This document shows, piece by piece, positions 1 through 8,295 of a DNA stretch of 64,000 nt; position 1 is the stretch's first letter, and every line of letters begins with the position of its first letter. The position numbers and the translations under genes were made by a program. Below the pieces are notes generated by a model that saw nothing but the letters and a program-made list of their open reading frames with translations, searched no databases and was not told where the DNA came from. Origin of the DNA: Streptomyces musisoli (GTDB lineage Bacteria; Actinomycetota; Actinomycetes; Streptomycetales; Streptomycetaceae); NCBI RefSeq assembly GCF_016741855.1, contig NZ_JAERRH010000008.1, positions 248,001-312,000 of the forward strand. The letters run 5' to 3'.

Positions 1-37
1 CGGGCAGGGACAGCAGGTCCATAACGGCGGTCGACAC
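1..37 (-). CDS. Start of an unidentified gene leaving the window
   Basis: A GTG at 37-35 is preceded by a good ribosome binding site (GAGGAG, about 6 nt upstream) and opens a frame of 12 codons (VSTAVMDLLSLP) that runs off the left edge. Too little is visible to suggest a product. An internal ATG at 22-20 is the alternative start. It has the same direction as the prophage late genes, so it is either the next prophage gene or the first chromosomal one. Confidence 0.4.
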   Translation of the reverse strand, partial: MSTAVMDLLSLP

Positions 38-210
38 GGCCGGCTCCTCGGGCAGTGGGCGGTGCGGCGCCGCCCGCTGCCTGGCGGGGGTTGGGCGGCG
101 CCGCTTCATGTGACCTCACGCTAAGTGCGTGTGCGATCACAGCCCAGCGACGTAGTGCACCAGTCGCCCCGTCAATTCTCGCCGGACTAGGACGCGTTGC
201 CCTACCCCTC

Positions 211-1416
211 TCACAGCGCGGGGTCGACTCCCAGCCGCGCGGCCAGGCTGCGCAGCGGGGTGTTGCGGCGGCGCTCGGCCTCCAGCATCTCCCGCACCGT
301 CGCCGAGGCCAGAGCCTGAAGCCGAATCCACTCCGGCTGATCCCGCTCCACCTCAAGCAGGGTGGCGAGCGCGGCCTCGCTGTCACCAGTCTGGTACTGC
401 GCCTGCGCCACATCGACGCGATACGACGCTGAGTGCACCGGCCTGGAGATCTCGCTCACCCGAACGTCGTCGGCGAACTCGAGCGCCACCTCTGGCCGGT
501 TGTCCGTCCCGGCCAACGCGATGTTCACCTTCTGAGTGCGCACGTCGACCACGCTGAACGCCGTGCCGTAGGCTCTCACGGGGCCCGAGCGGACCGCGGC
601 AGCCTCGGCCCCGGACAGCAGCTCTATGGCCCGGTCGTGGTCATCGCGGCGCGCGGCCGGCGTCGCCGCGGCCACCAGCAAATTCCCGTACACCGCGAAC
701 TGCGCCGGGCTTCCACGCAGGAAACTGGGCTCGAGGGCCTCGGCCTTCCGCACCGCGATGTCCTGCGCCTGCTCCCATCGCCCCTGCCGCAGCAGCACCC
801 ACGACAAGGTGGACACGCCCATGCCCTCCATGAGCGGATCACTCGCGCGCGCCGCCGCGGCGAGCTGCTTCTCCACCGCGGTGTACGCCCAGTCCGGGTG
901 GCCGGCCTGCGTCGCGAGGCATGCGGCCAGCTGGTAGGCGAGGGCGAGCTGCTGCCACACGCGCTCGGTCGGGGTCTCGCGGGCGACCGCTCGGCCGTCG
1001 CGGAGGAGGAGCGGCAGAATCCCTGACAGCTCCGAATACTCGCCACGCCAATACCGTGTTGTGGCCACCTTCACGCTGCTGACCCACGCGTGTTCGCTCG
1101 GCACGTCCTCCAGGTCATCATCGACCGGGACGCCGGGCAGGGCGCCGAGATCCTGGATTGCGTCGCGGAGCGCGAGGAGCCCGCCGTCATCGGTGAGTTG
1201 CTGGGTCATGGTGGGCTGTCCTACCAGACGCTCCAGCTGCACATCGAGGGCGCGGGCGAGCGCTCGCAGGGTGGTGATACGAGCGGACTGCCGCTGCCCC
1301 TGTTCGAGCTTTCGGATGGTGTCGACGTGGACGCCGGCCCGGGCGGCGAGCTGCTCTTGGGTGAGGTCGCGGAATTCACGCAGGCTGCGGATGCGGTCGC
1401 CGATCGTGGTGTTCAT
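211..1416 (-). CDS. XRE-family regulator with TPR-like C-terminal domain
   Basis: 401 aa. Residues 6-60 are a Cro/C1-type helix-turn-helix (QEQLAARAGVHVDTIRKLEQG). The remaining ~330 residues are alanine-rich helices resembling the TPR-like sensor part of Streptomyces XRE/TPR regulators. I chose the ATG at 1416 because the HTH follows directly and GGCGGGGG upstream can serve as ribosome binding site. A GTG at 1467 would add 17 residues but lies inside a palindrome. It follows the collagen-like fibre gene at the end of the prophage late operon and could be a lysogenic-conversion gene or the first chromosomal gene. DNA target unknown. Confidence 0.7.
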   Translation of the reverse strand: MNTTIGDRIRSLREFRDLTQEQLAARAGVHVDTIRKLEQGQRQSARITTLRALARALDVQLERLVGQPTMTQQLTDDGGLLALRDAIQDLGALPGVPVDDDLEDVPSEHAWVSSVKVATTRYWRGEYSELSGILPLLLRDGRAVARETPTERVWQQLALAYQLAACLATQAGHPDWAYTAVEKQLAAAARASDPLMEGMGVSTLSWVLLRQGRWEQAQDIAVRKAEALEPSFLRGSPAQFAVYGNLLVAAATPAARRDDHDRAIELLSGAEAAAVRSGPVRAYGTAFSVVDVRTQKVNIALAGTDNRPEVALEFADDVRVSEISRPVHSASYRVDVAQAQYQTGDSEAALATLLEVERDQPEWIRLQALASATVREMLEAERRRNTPLRSLAARLGVDPAL

Positions 1417-1440
1417 CAGTACCCCCGCCAGAAGGTATGT

Positions 1441-1469
1441 AGGTGTCCACCGTACTGCGGTGGACACCT
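1441..1469. promoter_or_regulatory. Perfect 12-bp inverted repeat upstream of the XRE gene
   Basis: AGGTGTCCACCG (1441-1452), a 5-nt spacer, and CGGTGGACACCT (1458-1469) form a perfect palindrome. It sits 25 nt upstream of the XRE start and 26 nt past the stop of the fibre gene. It could be an autoregulatory operator or a terminator of the late operon. No U-tract follows, which slightly favours an operator. Confidence 0.6.
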
Positions 1470-1494
1470 GGCGGGATCGGCTGTGCGGGATGCC

Positions 1495-2670
1495 TTACGC
1501 GGTCGTGCTGTCGGTGATCAGGCCGAGCGTGGCCAGTGCGCTGATCAGCGAGCCGAGCGCCGCGTTGCCCCCGCGGGACCCGGTGACGGTCGGCTTAGCC
1601 ACGGCCGCCGCGCCGTAGAACCCGAGCGTGGTGCCGAGGTGCCGGAACATGAGGCTGACGATAAGGGCGTCGTCAGTCGTCCACTGGTCGGCCGCGGACC
1701 GGCGGAGGTTCACGTCCCGCCCGGCGCTGCCCGGGCCAGCCTCGATCGTGCCGTTGGCGAGAATCCGCCAGCGATCGAACGCGTCGCCGCTTACGCCGCC
1801 CGCGAACGCTGGCGTGCTGGCCGCGCCCACATTGTTTGTCACGGTCCCCGACAGGGTGCCGCCGGTCAGCAGCAGGTACCGCAGATCGGCGAGCGCCTGT
1901 GTAAGCGCGCCAATCGCCGCCGGGGTGACCGGGTCCCCGCCGCCCGCGGCGTGGCTCGCCGCGTGCGCGGTCGGTGTGCGCGCGTTCGTGGTGCTGGGGT
2001 CATCGCTGCGCAGGGCGATCGTCGCACCTGCACCGGCCGCGCCGAGCGGCGGCTGTGGACCAGTCGCGCCCGTGTCGCCCTTGGGTCCCTGCGGTCCGAC
2101 GTCACCCTGCGGGCCGGTCGCTCCGGTCGCTCCGGTGTCTCCCTTCGGGCCGGCCGGACCGGTTGCACCCGTCGCACCCGCCGGCCCCTGCTCGCCGGCC
2201 GGCCCTGCCACACCCGGGTTCCCGGGGTCACCCTTCGGGCCGGCGGGCCCCGGCGCGCCCGGCGCACCCTGCGGCCCGGCCGGTCCCGGCTCGCCCTGCG
2301 GCCCGGGCGGCCCCTGCACGAGGACGTACTCGCCCTCGTCCGCACCGGCCGGAGTCAGCTCGGAAATGTCGACACTGCCAAGCGCATACGGGAGTGAGAC
2401 ATGGACGGCGTCGCCACCCGTCTCGACGCGGTACGTCCACCCCGTCGGCGTGAAACCGGCGGCGTCCGTCGCCACAAGGGTGACAGTCCACTGACCAGCG
2501 TTGTCGGGCCGGACGACGACCGGGTCATCACCGACGACGACGCCCCACTCCTCACCGACGACGCGATGCGGCACCGGCCGAATCCGTACCGGCAGCGGGC
2601 GGCCGGCTCCGTCGGCGAGGGTCTGGTGTCCGGTGAGGGTGACGGTCTGCACCCCGGCAGGGAACGGCAT
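1495..2670 (-). CDS. Collagen-like tail fibre / appendage protein
   Basis: 391 aa. Residues 1-118 form a globular head. Residues ~120-206 are uninterrupted Gly-X-Y triplets rich in GPQG, GPKGD and GATG, expected to form a collagen-type triple helix. About 185 further residues probably trimerise or bind the receptor. Such collagenous stalks are common in phage fibres. It is the last structural-type gene of the prophage. The triplet repeats make the DNA repetitive (about 2050-2320), so copy number may vary between relatives. Confidence 0.75.
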   Translation of the reverse strand: MPFPAGVQTVTLTGHQTLADGAGRPLPVRIRPVPHRVVGEEWGVVVGDDPVVVRPDNAGQWTVTLVATDAAGFTPTGWTYRVETGGDAVHVSLPYALGSVDISELTPAGADEGEYVLVQGPPGPQGEPGPAGPQGAPGAPGPAGPKGDPGNPGVAGPAGEQGPAGATGATGPAGPKGDTGATGATGPQGDVGPQGPKGDTGATGPQPPLGAAGAGATIALRSDDPSTTNARTPTAHAASHAAGGGDPVTPAAIGALTQALADLRYLLLTGGTLSGTVTNNVGAASTPAFAGGVSGDAFDRWRILANGTIEAGPGSAGRDVNLRRSAADQWTTDDALIVSLMFRHLGTTLGFYGAAAVAKPTVTGSRGGNAALGSLISALATLGLITDSTTA

Positions 2671-2676
2671 GGGGGG

Positions 2677-3051
2677 TCACACTCCAGTTCGGTTGTACTC
2701 GTCCACACGCGTGGGCGGTGCCGGGGGCTCGATCCGGTTCTGCCGCATCTGCCCCGTCAGCTCGGACACGTACCAGCTGAACGCGCGCACCAACGAGGTC
2801 AAGCTGTCGATGCGCCGGTCCTGCTGCTCGATTCGCCGCTCCAGCCCCACCCTGATTTCCTTGAACGCGGCGAGGTCTGCGGCACGCTGCTGCGGCTCGG
2901 CCGCCGCATCGGCCGCGGCGCGCTGTGCCTCGGCGGTGGTCGCCGCAGCGGCGCGGGTGGCGCGGGCTGCGAACAGGCCCGAGCCGAGCAGGGCGATGGC
3001 ACCGAGTAGCGAGCCGATGATCCCGGCTGCCACGCCCCATCCTCCGGTCAC
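2677..3051 (-). CDS. Small membrane/coiled-coil protein, holin or lysis accessory candidate (DUF2746-like)
   Basis: 124 aa from a GTG at 3051 that overlaps the upstream TGA (GTGA). One N-terminal membrane segment (GIIGSLLGAIALLGSGLFAA, about residues 9-28) is followed by an alanine-rich helix and a predicted coiled coil, then a proline-rich tail. The layout resembles small membrane proteins of actinophage lysis cassettes (DUF2746 family, from memory). It lies downstream of the endolysin and another holin candidate. Function inferred from position. Confidence 0.5.
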   Translation of the reverse strand: MTGGWGVAAGIIGSLLGAIALLGSGLFAARATRAAAATTAEAQRAAADAAAEPQQRAADLAAFKEIRVGLERRIEQQDRRIDSLTSLVRAFSWYVSELTGQMRQNRIEPPAPPTRVDEYNRTGV

Positions 3052-3479
3052 GGTTTCTCCCGGGGTGTGTAGTGCGGCACGGCGTACTCCGGCACGCTCG
3101 CAGCCCACAGAATGAGCCCGATGTGGCTACAGCCATACCATCCGAAGATTGCCAAGCCGCGTGGAAAATCCCCCATAACAGACGCCCACAGGAATGCGCC
3201 GCCCCACACGAACGGCGGGACCAGAGCGGCGATGAAACCCCACCGGTCCCGGCCGATCCGCATCAGACCCGAACTGGCCGTGATGGCACCGCAGACCACC
3301 CACACCATGGCCCAACAGCGGATGTCCCCATGGGTGGTGAGTAGCTCCAGGCCCCTCACCTCGGGTTGCGGTGTCAGCAGGTAGCCCGCCCCGTAACACA
3401 CCTTGCCGGTGCCGAGCAGAGCGAGCACGGCACCGCGGCGACCCAGCCTCTTTCGGAGCCGCCGGGCCGCCGCGCGCAT
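3048..3479 (-). CDS. Four-helix phage membrane protein of the lysis region
   Basis: 143 aa starting at ATG 3479, which shares one base with the upstream stop (TGATG). After a basic N-terminus it has about four hydrophobic segments (GAVLALLGTGKVCYGAGYLL, CWAMVWVVCGAITASSGL, WGFIAALVPPFVWGGAFLWA, LAIFGWYGCSHIGLILWAA). Position between holin-like genes suggests a role in lysis or membrane insertion; no family recognised. Confidence 0.5.
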   Translation of the reverse strand: MRAAARRLRKRLGRRGAVLALLGTGKVCYGAGYLLTPQPEVRGLELLTTHGDIRCWAMVWVVCGAITASSGLMRIGRDRWGFIAALVPPFVWGGAFLWASVMGDFPRGLAIFGWYGCSHIGLILWAASVPEYAVPHYTPREKP

Positions 3480-3667
3480 CAGACCCCCGCCCCCGGCCCC
3501 GGCCGGTTGGGTACGGCGTAGGTGATGCCCCACGCGCCGAGCACGGCGAGCGCGATGGTGACGCCCTCCCCCGTGGTCACCACGTTGTCCTGCACGGCCG
3601 CCACCGCGGTGGCGGCACCAGCGGACAGCCCCGCAACGATCGCCTTGGCGATGCTGGAGATGCGCAT
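3479..3667 (-). CDS. Putative holin
   Basis: 62 aa, directly downstream of the amidase. Two hydrophobic segments (AIVAGLSAGAATAVAAV and GVTIALAVLGAWGITYAV) separated by a short polar turn, and a proline-rich C-terminus. Size, topology and the endolysin-holin order match small actinophage holins, which permeabilise the membrane so that the endolysin reaches peptidoglycan. Confidence 0.6.
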   Translation of the reverse strand: MRISSIAKAIVAGLSAGAATAVAAVQDNVVTTGEGVTIALAVLGAWGITYAVPNRPGPGAGV

Positions 3668-3669
3668 GA

Positions 3670-4587
3670 TCAGGTTCCCTTCGTCATGGCCGCACGCAGT
3701 TGCGCGACCTCGGCTCGCAGCGCCCTGACCTCGGTGAGCAGCGCGCCAGTGGTCTCGGCGGCGCGGCGGGCGTAGGCGTAGCCGCCGCCGAGCGCCGTGT
3801 TGATGGTGATCTGCTTGTCCGCCAGACCCTTGTCATCCGGCCACGCCTTGGGGACCCAATCCCCCAGCAGCACCCTGTCGTTGAGATCCATACCGGTTTC
3901 CTCCTGCTTCGGCGGTGAGGTGGTGGAGCCGGGGCTCCAGGACGCGGGGTGTGTCAGCCGCTCGGCGACGTCCGCGCGGAACTGCGCTGGCGTGAACTCG
4001 AACCGGCCCCTATCGCCGTAGCCCTCCACCGGGCCGCGCGGGTCGATCTTCCCCTCGATGGACGTCTCCTTGTGACAGCCCACCGAGGCCGCGGACCAGC
4101 CGTGATGACGGCACACAGCCGCATTGATCCGCACCCACGCGTCGTACTGCTCGCGCGGGTACACGTCCGTCCCATCCCCGCGGTTCTCGGTCTCAATGCC
4201 GTAGGCGACATCGTTCCCGTCGACCGTGCCGGACGCTGCGCTCGGCGCCGGATGACTCGACTCCTCGTTCAGGAACGAGTTGTAGGCGTTGACCGCCATC
4301 AGGCCCGCGTGGTTCGCGCGGCCCGCGCTGCACATCGTCGCCACCCCGGACCGGGCGAGGTAGACGTGAGCGAGCGGCGCGGGAAGGCCCGGGACACCGT
4401 CCCGCGCCACCACGTCCCGGGCGTCCCGGCCGCCGGTGTGATGGTTGACGAACATGTGCACCGGGCCGAAAGGCTTGCCGGTCTCGTCGTCCCGCTGCCG
4501 GGTACGCCAACCCGGGTACTCGGCGACGGTGACGCCCTCGGCGCGGAGGATGGTCAGCCACTGATCGTGGGTGAGGGGCGGGGCCAT
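3670..4587 (-). CDS. Endolysin, N-acetylmuramoyl-L-alanine amidase (amidase_2/PGRP type)
   Basis: 305 aa. Residues ~25-215 form an amidase_2/PGRP domain. Visible zinc-ligand candidates are the HH pair in VNHHTGG (49-50) and His172 in GCHKE, with the IDPRG motif after it. The C-terminal ~90 residues follow a Pro/Ser/Thr linker and contain a helical stretch rather than a recognisable wall-binding repeat. It would cleave the amide bond between muramic acid and the stem peptide during lysis. Followed 2 nt later by the holin candidate. Confidence 0.85.
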   Translation of the reverse strand: MAPPLTHDQWLTILRAEGVTVAEYPGWRTRQRDDETGKPFGPVHMFVNHHTGGRDARDVVARDGVPGLPAPLAHVYLARSGVATMCSAGRANHAGLMAVNAYNSFLNEESSHPAPSAASGTVDGNDVAYGIETENRGDGTDVYPREQYDAWVRINAAVCRHHGWSAASVGCHKETSIEGKIDPRGPVEGYGDRGRFEFTPAQFRADVAERLTHPASWSPGSTTSPPKQEETGMDLNDRVLLGDWVPKAWPDDKGLADKQITINTALGGGYAYARRAAETTGALLTEVRALRAEVAQLRAAMTKGT

Positions 4588-4599
4588 GGGGTTGTCCTT

Positions 4600-5082
4600 T
4601 CAGATGAGCCGGGCGTAACGGGGCGAGCAGCCGATAGCGCCACCGGCGCCGTACTTCCCGCCCGTCGTGGCGCCCGAGGTGCGCTGCACCTGCACCTGCG
4701 TCTTCAGCTGCGCGGCGGTCAGGTACGGGGTGAGGTCGAGAGTGAGAGCGGGGAATGTGAAGCTGAAGGTGGGCGGGACGCTGCCGCTCGCGACCACCGT
4801 CGAGTCGTTGAACACCACCTGCCAGGCGCCGCCCGTGTTCGTCGTGCCGACCACATCGCCGAGGAGAACAAGGCCGAGGGACAGCGTGGCCGTGCGCGGG
4901 CTGAGCACGGTCTCCCACACGGTGGTGAACGTGGTGTTGTCCTCGTACACGAGTCCGTGCAGGCTGGTCGGGAAGAACGGCAGTTCGGCCTGCTCCCGTC
5001 CCGCGCGCTGCATCGCGGCCACGGCATCGCGCAACTCGGCGATGTCCCGCAGCAGGTTCGGTGAGCGCTGGACCTTGGGCAC
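4600..5082 (-). CDS. Tail-associated structural protein of unknown role
   Basis: 160 aa from a GTG at 5082, one base after the stop of the upstream tail gene. A short N-terminal helix (NLLRDIAELRDAVAAMQRAG) is followed by an almost all-beta domain with alternating hydrophobic and Thr/Ser residues, typical of virion surface or baseplate proteins. Position between the Gp37-like tail protein and the endolysin supports a minor tail component. No named family recognised. Confidence 0.5.
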   Translation of the reverse strand: MPKVQRSPNLLRDIAELRDAVAAMQRAGREQAELPFFPTSLHGLVYEDNTTFTTVWETVLSPRTATLSLGLVLLGDVVGTTNTGGAWQVVFNDSTVVASGSVPPTFSFTFPALTLDLTPYLTAAQLKTQVQVQRTSGATTGGKYGAGGAIGCSPRYARLI

Positions 5083-5083
5083 G

Positions 5084-6286
5084 TCACACCCCCACGCACG
5101 TGAGTCGGACGCGCTCGGGCCCGTCCGACGCCGTGTTCTCAATGGCCACGATCCGCAGCACTGCCTCGCGGCCGGTCGGCGACTGCGGCTCGGGCTCGAT
5201 CGTGAAGAGCGCCTCATCACCGACCGAGTACGAGCCGAACGCCGGATCCACGTCCGCGGCCACCTCGAAACTGGGCTGACCCTGCTCGCCGCGCGTGTTC
5301 AGTTCGGCGTTCGTCATGCCCTGGACCTGGGCCTCATCAACGATGCCGTCGAACGCGGCCACGCCCTCCAGCAGCGGCCACCCGGCATCGAGCATGGCCT
5401 GAGAGCGGGCCGTCTTCACGACGCGGGCCTCCCCGCTGCCGGCGCCCAACCCGCTCATCTCCGTCACGATGGACGTGCCGTCCTCGGGCCAGCTGTAGTC
5501 GATGATCGAGCCGGCTCCGCCACCCTTGCTGAACACCAGGCCGCTCTCGGCGACGGTCCGGCCGCGGCGCGGGAACCAGGTGCGGGCCTGCCGGAATCTG
5601 CGTGGCGGCACGTTGTTCGCGGCCGGGGTCCAGCCCACCTCAATTGCGAAATCGAACCCATCGTCTGAGGCGGAGAGATCAGCGATCGCCTTGTAGATCT
5701 CCGGCCGCTCGTATCCGAAGTAGGCCGCGGTGCGGGTGATGCCGTGCGGGGTGCCAGTCAGCGGGTTGAGGTCCACGCCGATGTCACCGCCGGACTGCAT
5801 CGCGGCGTACTTCAGCAGCGACCACATGACGAACTTCTGGTCGGAGTAGAGCCGCTGCCCACCCGCGTCCACGTACGCCGAGTTGGTCAGCAGGCTCGTG
5901 TCCGTGGCCAGTGTCTTCTTGACGTAGCGGTGCTGGTAGTAGGACAGGAACTCGCTGGCTTGGATCTGCTTGCCGCCCGTTGCTCGGTCGCGGGTCCACA
6001 CGATGCCGCCCCACACCAGCACCCCGTCACGGTCGACGTACACCGCGGTCCGGCCCGGCGCGCTTGCGGTCTCCGGGTCAAGCGGCAGCGTCTCGGCGGT
6101 GTACGGGATAGTGCCGCGCAAGGTGCCAATCGAGTTCAACTCGACGCTGTACGACACGTCGGCGAGTGGCAGCTCGGCGAGGAGCGTGTCCGTACGCAGG
6201 TCGCAGAACAGGTAGGTGTACGTGTGCTGCGGCTGCGGCGCGGCGCCCGGCGTGGTGGCGAGGAGCGCGAGCATGTCGGCCGTCAT
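5084..6286 (-). CDS. Minor tail / baseplate protein (Siphovirus Gp37-like)
   Basis: 400 aa from ATG 6286 (TGATG overlap with the upstream gene). The N-terminal half resembles the tail-hub type seen after Dit in actinophages (LFCDLRTDTLLAELPL, FLSYYQHRYVKK). The C-terminal half ends in a compact beta domain. Family assignment (ReqiPepy6 Gp37-like) is from memory of gene order and motifs. It lies two genes after the distal tail protein, where the tail-associated hub protein is expected. Confidence 0.65.
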   Translation of the reverse strand: MTADMLALLATTPGAAPQPQHTYTYLFCDLRTDTLLAELPLADVSYSVELNSIGTLRGTIPYTAETLPLDPETASAPGRTAVYVDRDGVLVWGGIVWTRDRATGGKQIQASEFLSYYQHRYVKKTLATDTSLLTNSAYVDAGGQRLYSDQKFVMWSLLKYAAMQSGGDIGVDLNPLTGTPHGITRTAAYFGYERPEIYKAIADLSASDDGFDFAIEVGWTPAANNVPPRRFRQARTWFPRRGRTVAESGLVFSKGGGAGSIIDYSWPEDGTSIVTEMSGLGAGSGEARVVKTARSQAMLDAGWPLLEGVAAFDGIVDEAQVQGMTNAELNTRGEQGQPSFEVAADVDPAFGSYSVGDEALFTIEPEPQSPTGREAVLRIVAIENTASDGPERVRLTCVGV

Positions 6287-7422
6287 CACGCCACCCGGAC
6301 CGCGCGAATCCACGAGTACTTCTTCAGCACCGTGGATGACCCGGACGTGGTGGCCTGCGCCCAGTCCACCGTCAAGTTCCCGGCTGTACCGCCTACTTCC
6401 AGCATCCCGGCCAACTGGAGTCCGTAGACGGTGGAGGTAGTCGGGATGCCATATGAGCGGTTGCCGCCGTTGATAGTGGTGGCCGTGAGTCGGGCGACGT
6501 CGGAGTCACTCGTCGCTGTGTTCGGGTTACCGATCAGGGACCAGAATCCGTCACTGCTCGCCGGCCCGTTGAGACCGCACTGAAAGTCCGGCACAGTGCT
6601 GGCCGAGGTGATGTAGAACACGCCCACCAGCTCATAGATCGCGCCCGCTGCCACCGGCAGAACGAGATGGGGATCCGACGCCACCGAGGTCGTGTTGGCC
6701 CGGGGCGTATCACCGGTCTTCCGCGCCCGCAGCGACGCGTCCAGCAGCGTGGCCGTGGTGCCGTCCGTCTTGCCGTACACCCACGTGTCCGTGTCCATCC
6801 GGTACCGCAGCTGGCCCGGGTGCGGGCGGGCCAAGTCGGCGCTGGAGGACACCGGCACGATTCCGCCCGAGCCCACAGTGAACTGGCGGACGTCGGTGAT
6901 GTTCGCCGCGGACACGCTCGTCTGTGACGGGCCGAGCGCGATGTCTGCCAGGATCTGCGCGTTGGGCGGCAGCGTCCCGCGCACGGTCGCGCCCGCGCTC
7001 GCCGCGTACGGGCCCTGGATCACCTCCAGCCGCCACTCGTTGGCCGAGCCCGCATACTCGGCGTCGTACACCGAGGCGACGACGGTGTCCTTCCGGTACT
7101 GGCCGGCGCCGCCCGCTGGTTGCACGGTCAGTGTCACGTCGGCGTCGTTGGCGCAGACGTATGCGCCCTGCCCCCCGGTGTCGTGCTGGTCGATGTAGCA
7201 GATACCGCCCGACACGATGACGGTCATGTTCGGGGTGGCCGCCGGCCTGACTTTCAACTGCTGGTTCTGATAGCTGGGCTTGACGCCCTGCCGGATGCGG
7301 ACCGGGAACGCCTCATCCACCAGGAATCCCGGGTAGCTGAGCAGCCCGGACAGGACGAGCCGGTCGTTCCTGGCCGGGTAGCTACCGGCCTGCATCCACG
7401 ACGGGGGGTTGATCACAGCCAC
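6286..7422 (-). CDS. Baseplate / receptor-binding minor tail protein
   Basis: 378 aa. The N-terminus (MAVINPPSWMQAGSYPARND) resembles proteins found after Dit in many Streptomyces prophages. Residues ~60-170 look like a baseplate-wedge beta domain (YRKDTVVASVYDAEY). The C-terminal ~190 residues are beta-rich with many Ser, Thr and Gly, consistent with a receptor-binding tip. Function rests on position and composition. Confidence 0.6.
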   Translation of the reverse strand: MAVINPPSWMQAGSYPARNDRLVLSGLLSYPGFLVDEAFPVRIRQGVKPSYQNQQLKVRPAATPNMTVIVSGGICYIDQHDTGGQGAYVCANDADVTLTVQPAGGAGQYRKDTVVASVYDAEYAGSANEWRLEVIQGPYAASAGATVRGTLPPNAQILADIALGPSQTSVSAANITDVRQFTVGSGGIVPVSSSADLARPHPGQLRYRMDTDTWVYGKTDGTTATLLDASLRARKTGDTPRANTTSVASDPHLVLPVAAGAIYELVGVFYITSASTVPDFQCGLNGPASSDGFWSLIGNPNTATSDSDVARLTATTINGGNRSYGIPTTSTVYGLQLAGMLEVGGTAGNLTVDWAQATTSGSSTVLKKYSWIRAVRVA

Positions 7423-7437
7423 GGTGGATCTCCTCTC

Positions 7438-8292
7438 TCACAGGCTGGTATCGCGCCAAGTGACGGTCAGTAGGGACGTCTGTCCGGGGGCGCCCGGCAG
7501 CGCGCTCCCGCGGTAGGCCAACTCGTTGATGCCGGGCTGAAGGAGCGGCCACATCGAGCCCGCCCGCACCCACGTCCGGCGAGGGCTGGACCCCATCAGC
7601 AGCACCGCCCGGGACCGGGTATCGATCAGCAGGTACTCGCCGGCCTGGAGGGTGGCGTCGAGGGTCAGGATGGATCCGGTGGTGACCTGCTCCACCGACG
7701 GCTGCGCCACCGGCCCGTCAAGGCGCAACACCGGAAACGCTGCGCTGGCCCCGTCGTTGACGGCTGTGAGCCGGCCAGACGTGCCCGCGCTGCCGTACGA
7801 CCGCGGGTAGGTGAGCGGGTACGTGCGGCCCGCCGACGGGCTATAGGCGGTCGTGCTCGCCGACTTCTCGTCCAGGCCGTACACGTACGGGTCGGCGCAG
7901 TACCACTCGATCGCGGCGTCACCGATCGACCACAGGTACTCGGCGTCGTACGGAATGCTGCGTTTGCGGACCTTCCCCCACACGAGCATGTCCTGATCGA
8001 GGAACTGCAACGGCGCCGGTTGGGCCTGCGGCTGTGTGGCCGCGCGCAGGGCGAGGCTCAAGTCCCGCAGCGCGTCCGGGCTGTCCGTGTGCATGCCCAG
8101 CTTCATCGTGATCGTGCGGGGCCCGGTCCAGTCCGGGCCGCTGTAGTCGCCGTGCTGCCCGGGGCGCTCCACATCCTGAGAGCGGATATCGGGCAGGTCG
8201 TCCAGGCCGTCCAGCGCGGTCACCGCGTACGGCGTGCCGGGGCCGAACGTGAGGCCCTGCCACTGCACGTTGCCGAGGCGCTGCTGTGCCAC
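7438..8292 (-). CDS. Distal tail protein (Dit-like)
   Basis: 284 aa from a GTG at 8292. It directly follows the tape measure gene, the canonical Dit position. The early segment (DYSGPDWTGPRTITMKL ... ALRDLSLALRAA) and the C-terminal galectin-like beta portion fit the phage tail family that joins the tail tube to the baseplate. The start lacks a strong ribosome binding site, so translational coupling to the tape measure gene, 3 nt upstream, is likely. Confidence 0.7.
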   Translation of the reverse strand: MAQQRLGNVQWQGLTFGPGTPYAVTALDGLDDLPDIRSQDVERPGQHGDYSGPDWTGPRTITMKLGMHTDSPDALRDLSLALRAATQPQAQPAPLQFLDQDMLVWGKVRKRSIPYDAEYLWSIGDAAIEWYCADPYVYGLDEKSASTTAYSPSAGRTYPLTYPRSYGSAGTSGRLTAVNDGASAAFPVLRLDGPVAQPSVEQVTTGSILTLDATLQAGEYLLIDTRSRAVLLMGSSPRRTWVRAGSMWPLLQPGINELAYRGSALPGAPGQTSLLTVTWRDTSL

Positions 8293-8295
8293 CGC

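Noticed and set aside
1628..2494. Long plus-strand frame opposite the collagen-like gene, Pro/Ala/Gly-rich
   Set aside because: It mirrors the GC-rich triplet repeats of the minus-strand collagen gene, lacks a ribosome site and breaks the operon direction.
3949..5064. 371-aa plus-strand frame across the amidase and tail genes
   Set aside because: Opposite strand of well-supported genes; Arg/Ala/His-rich shadow composition with no domain.
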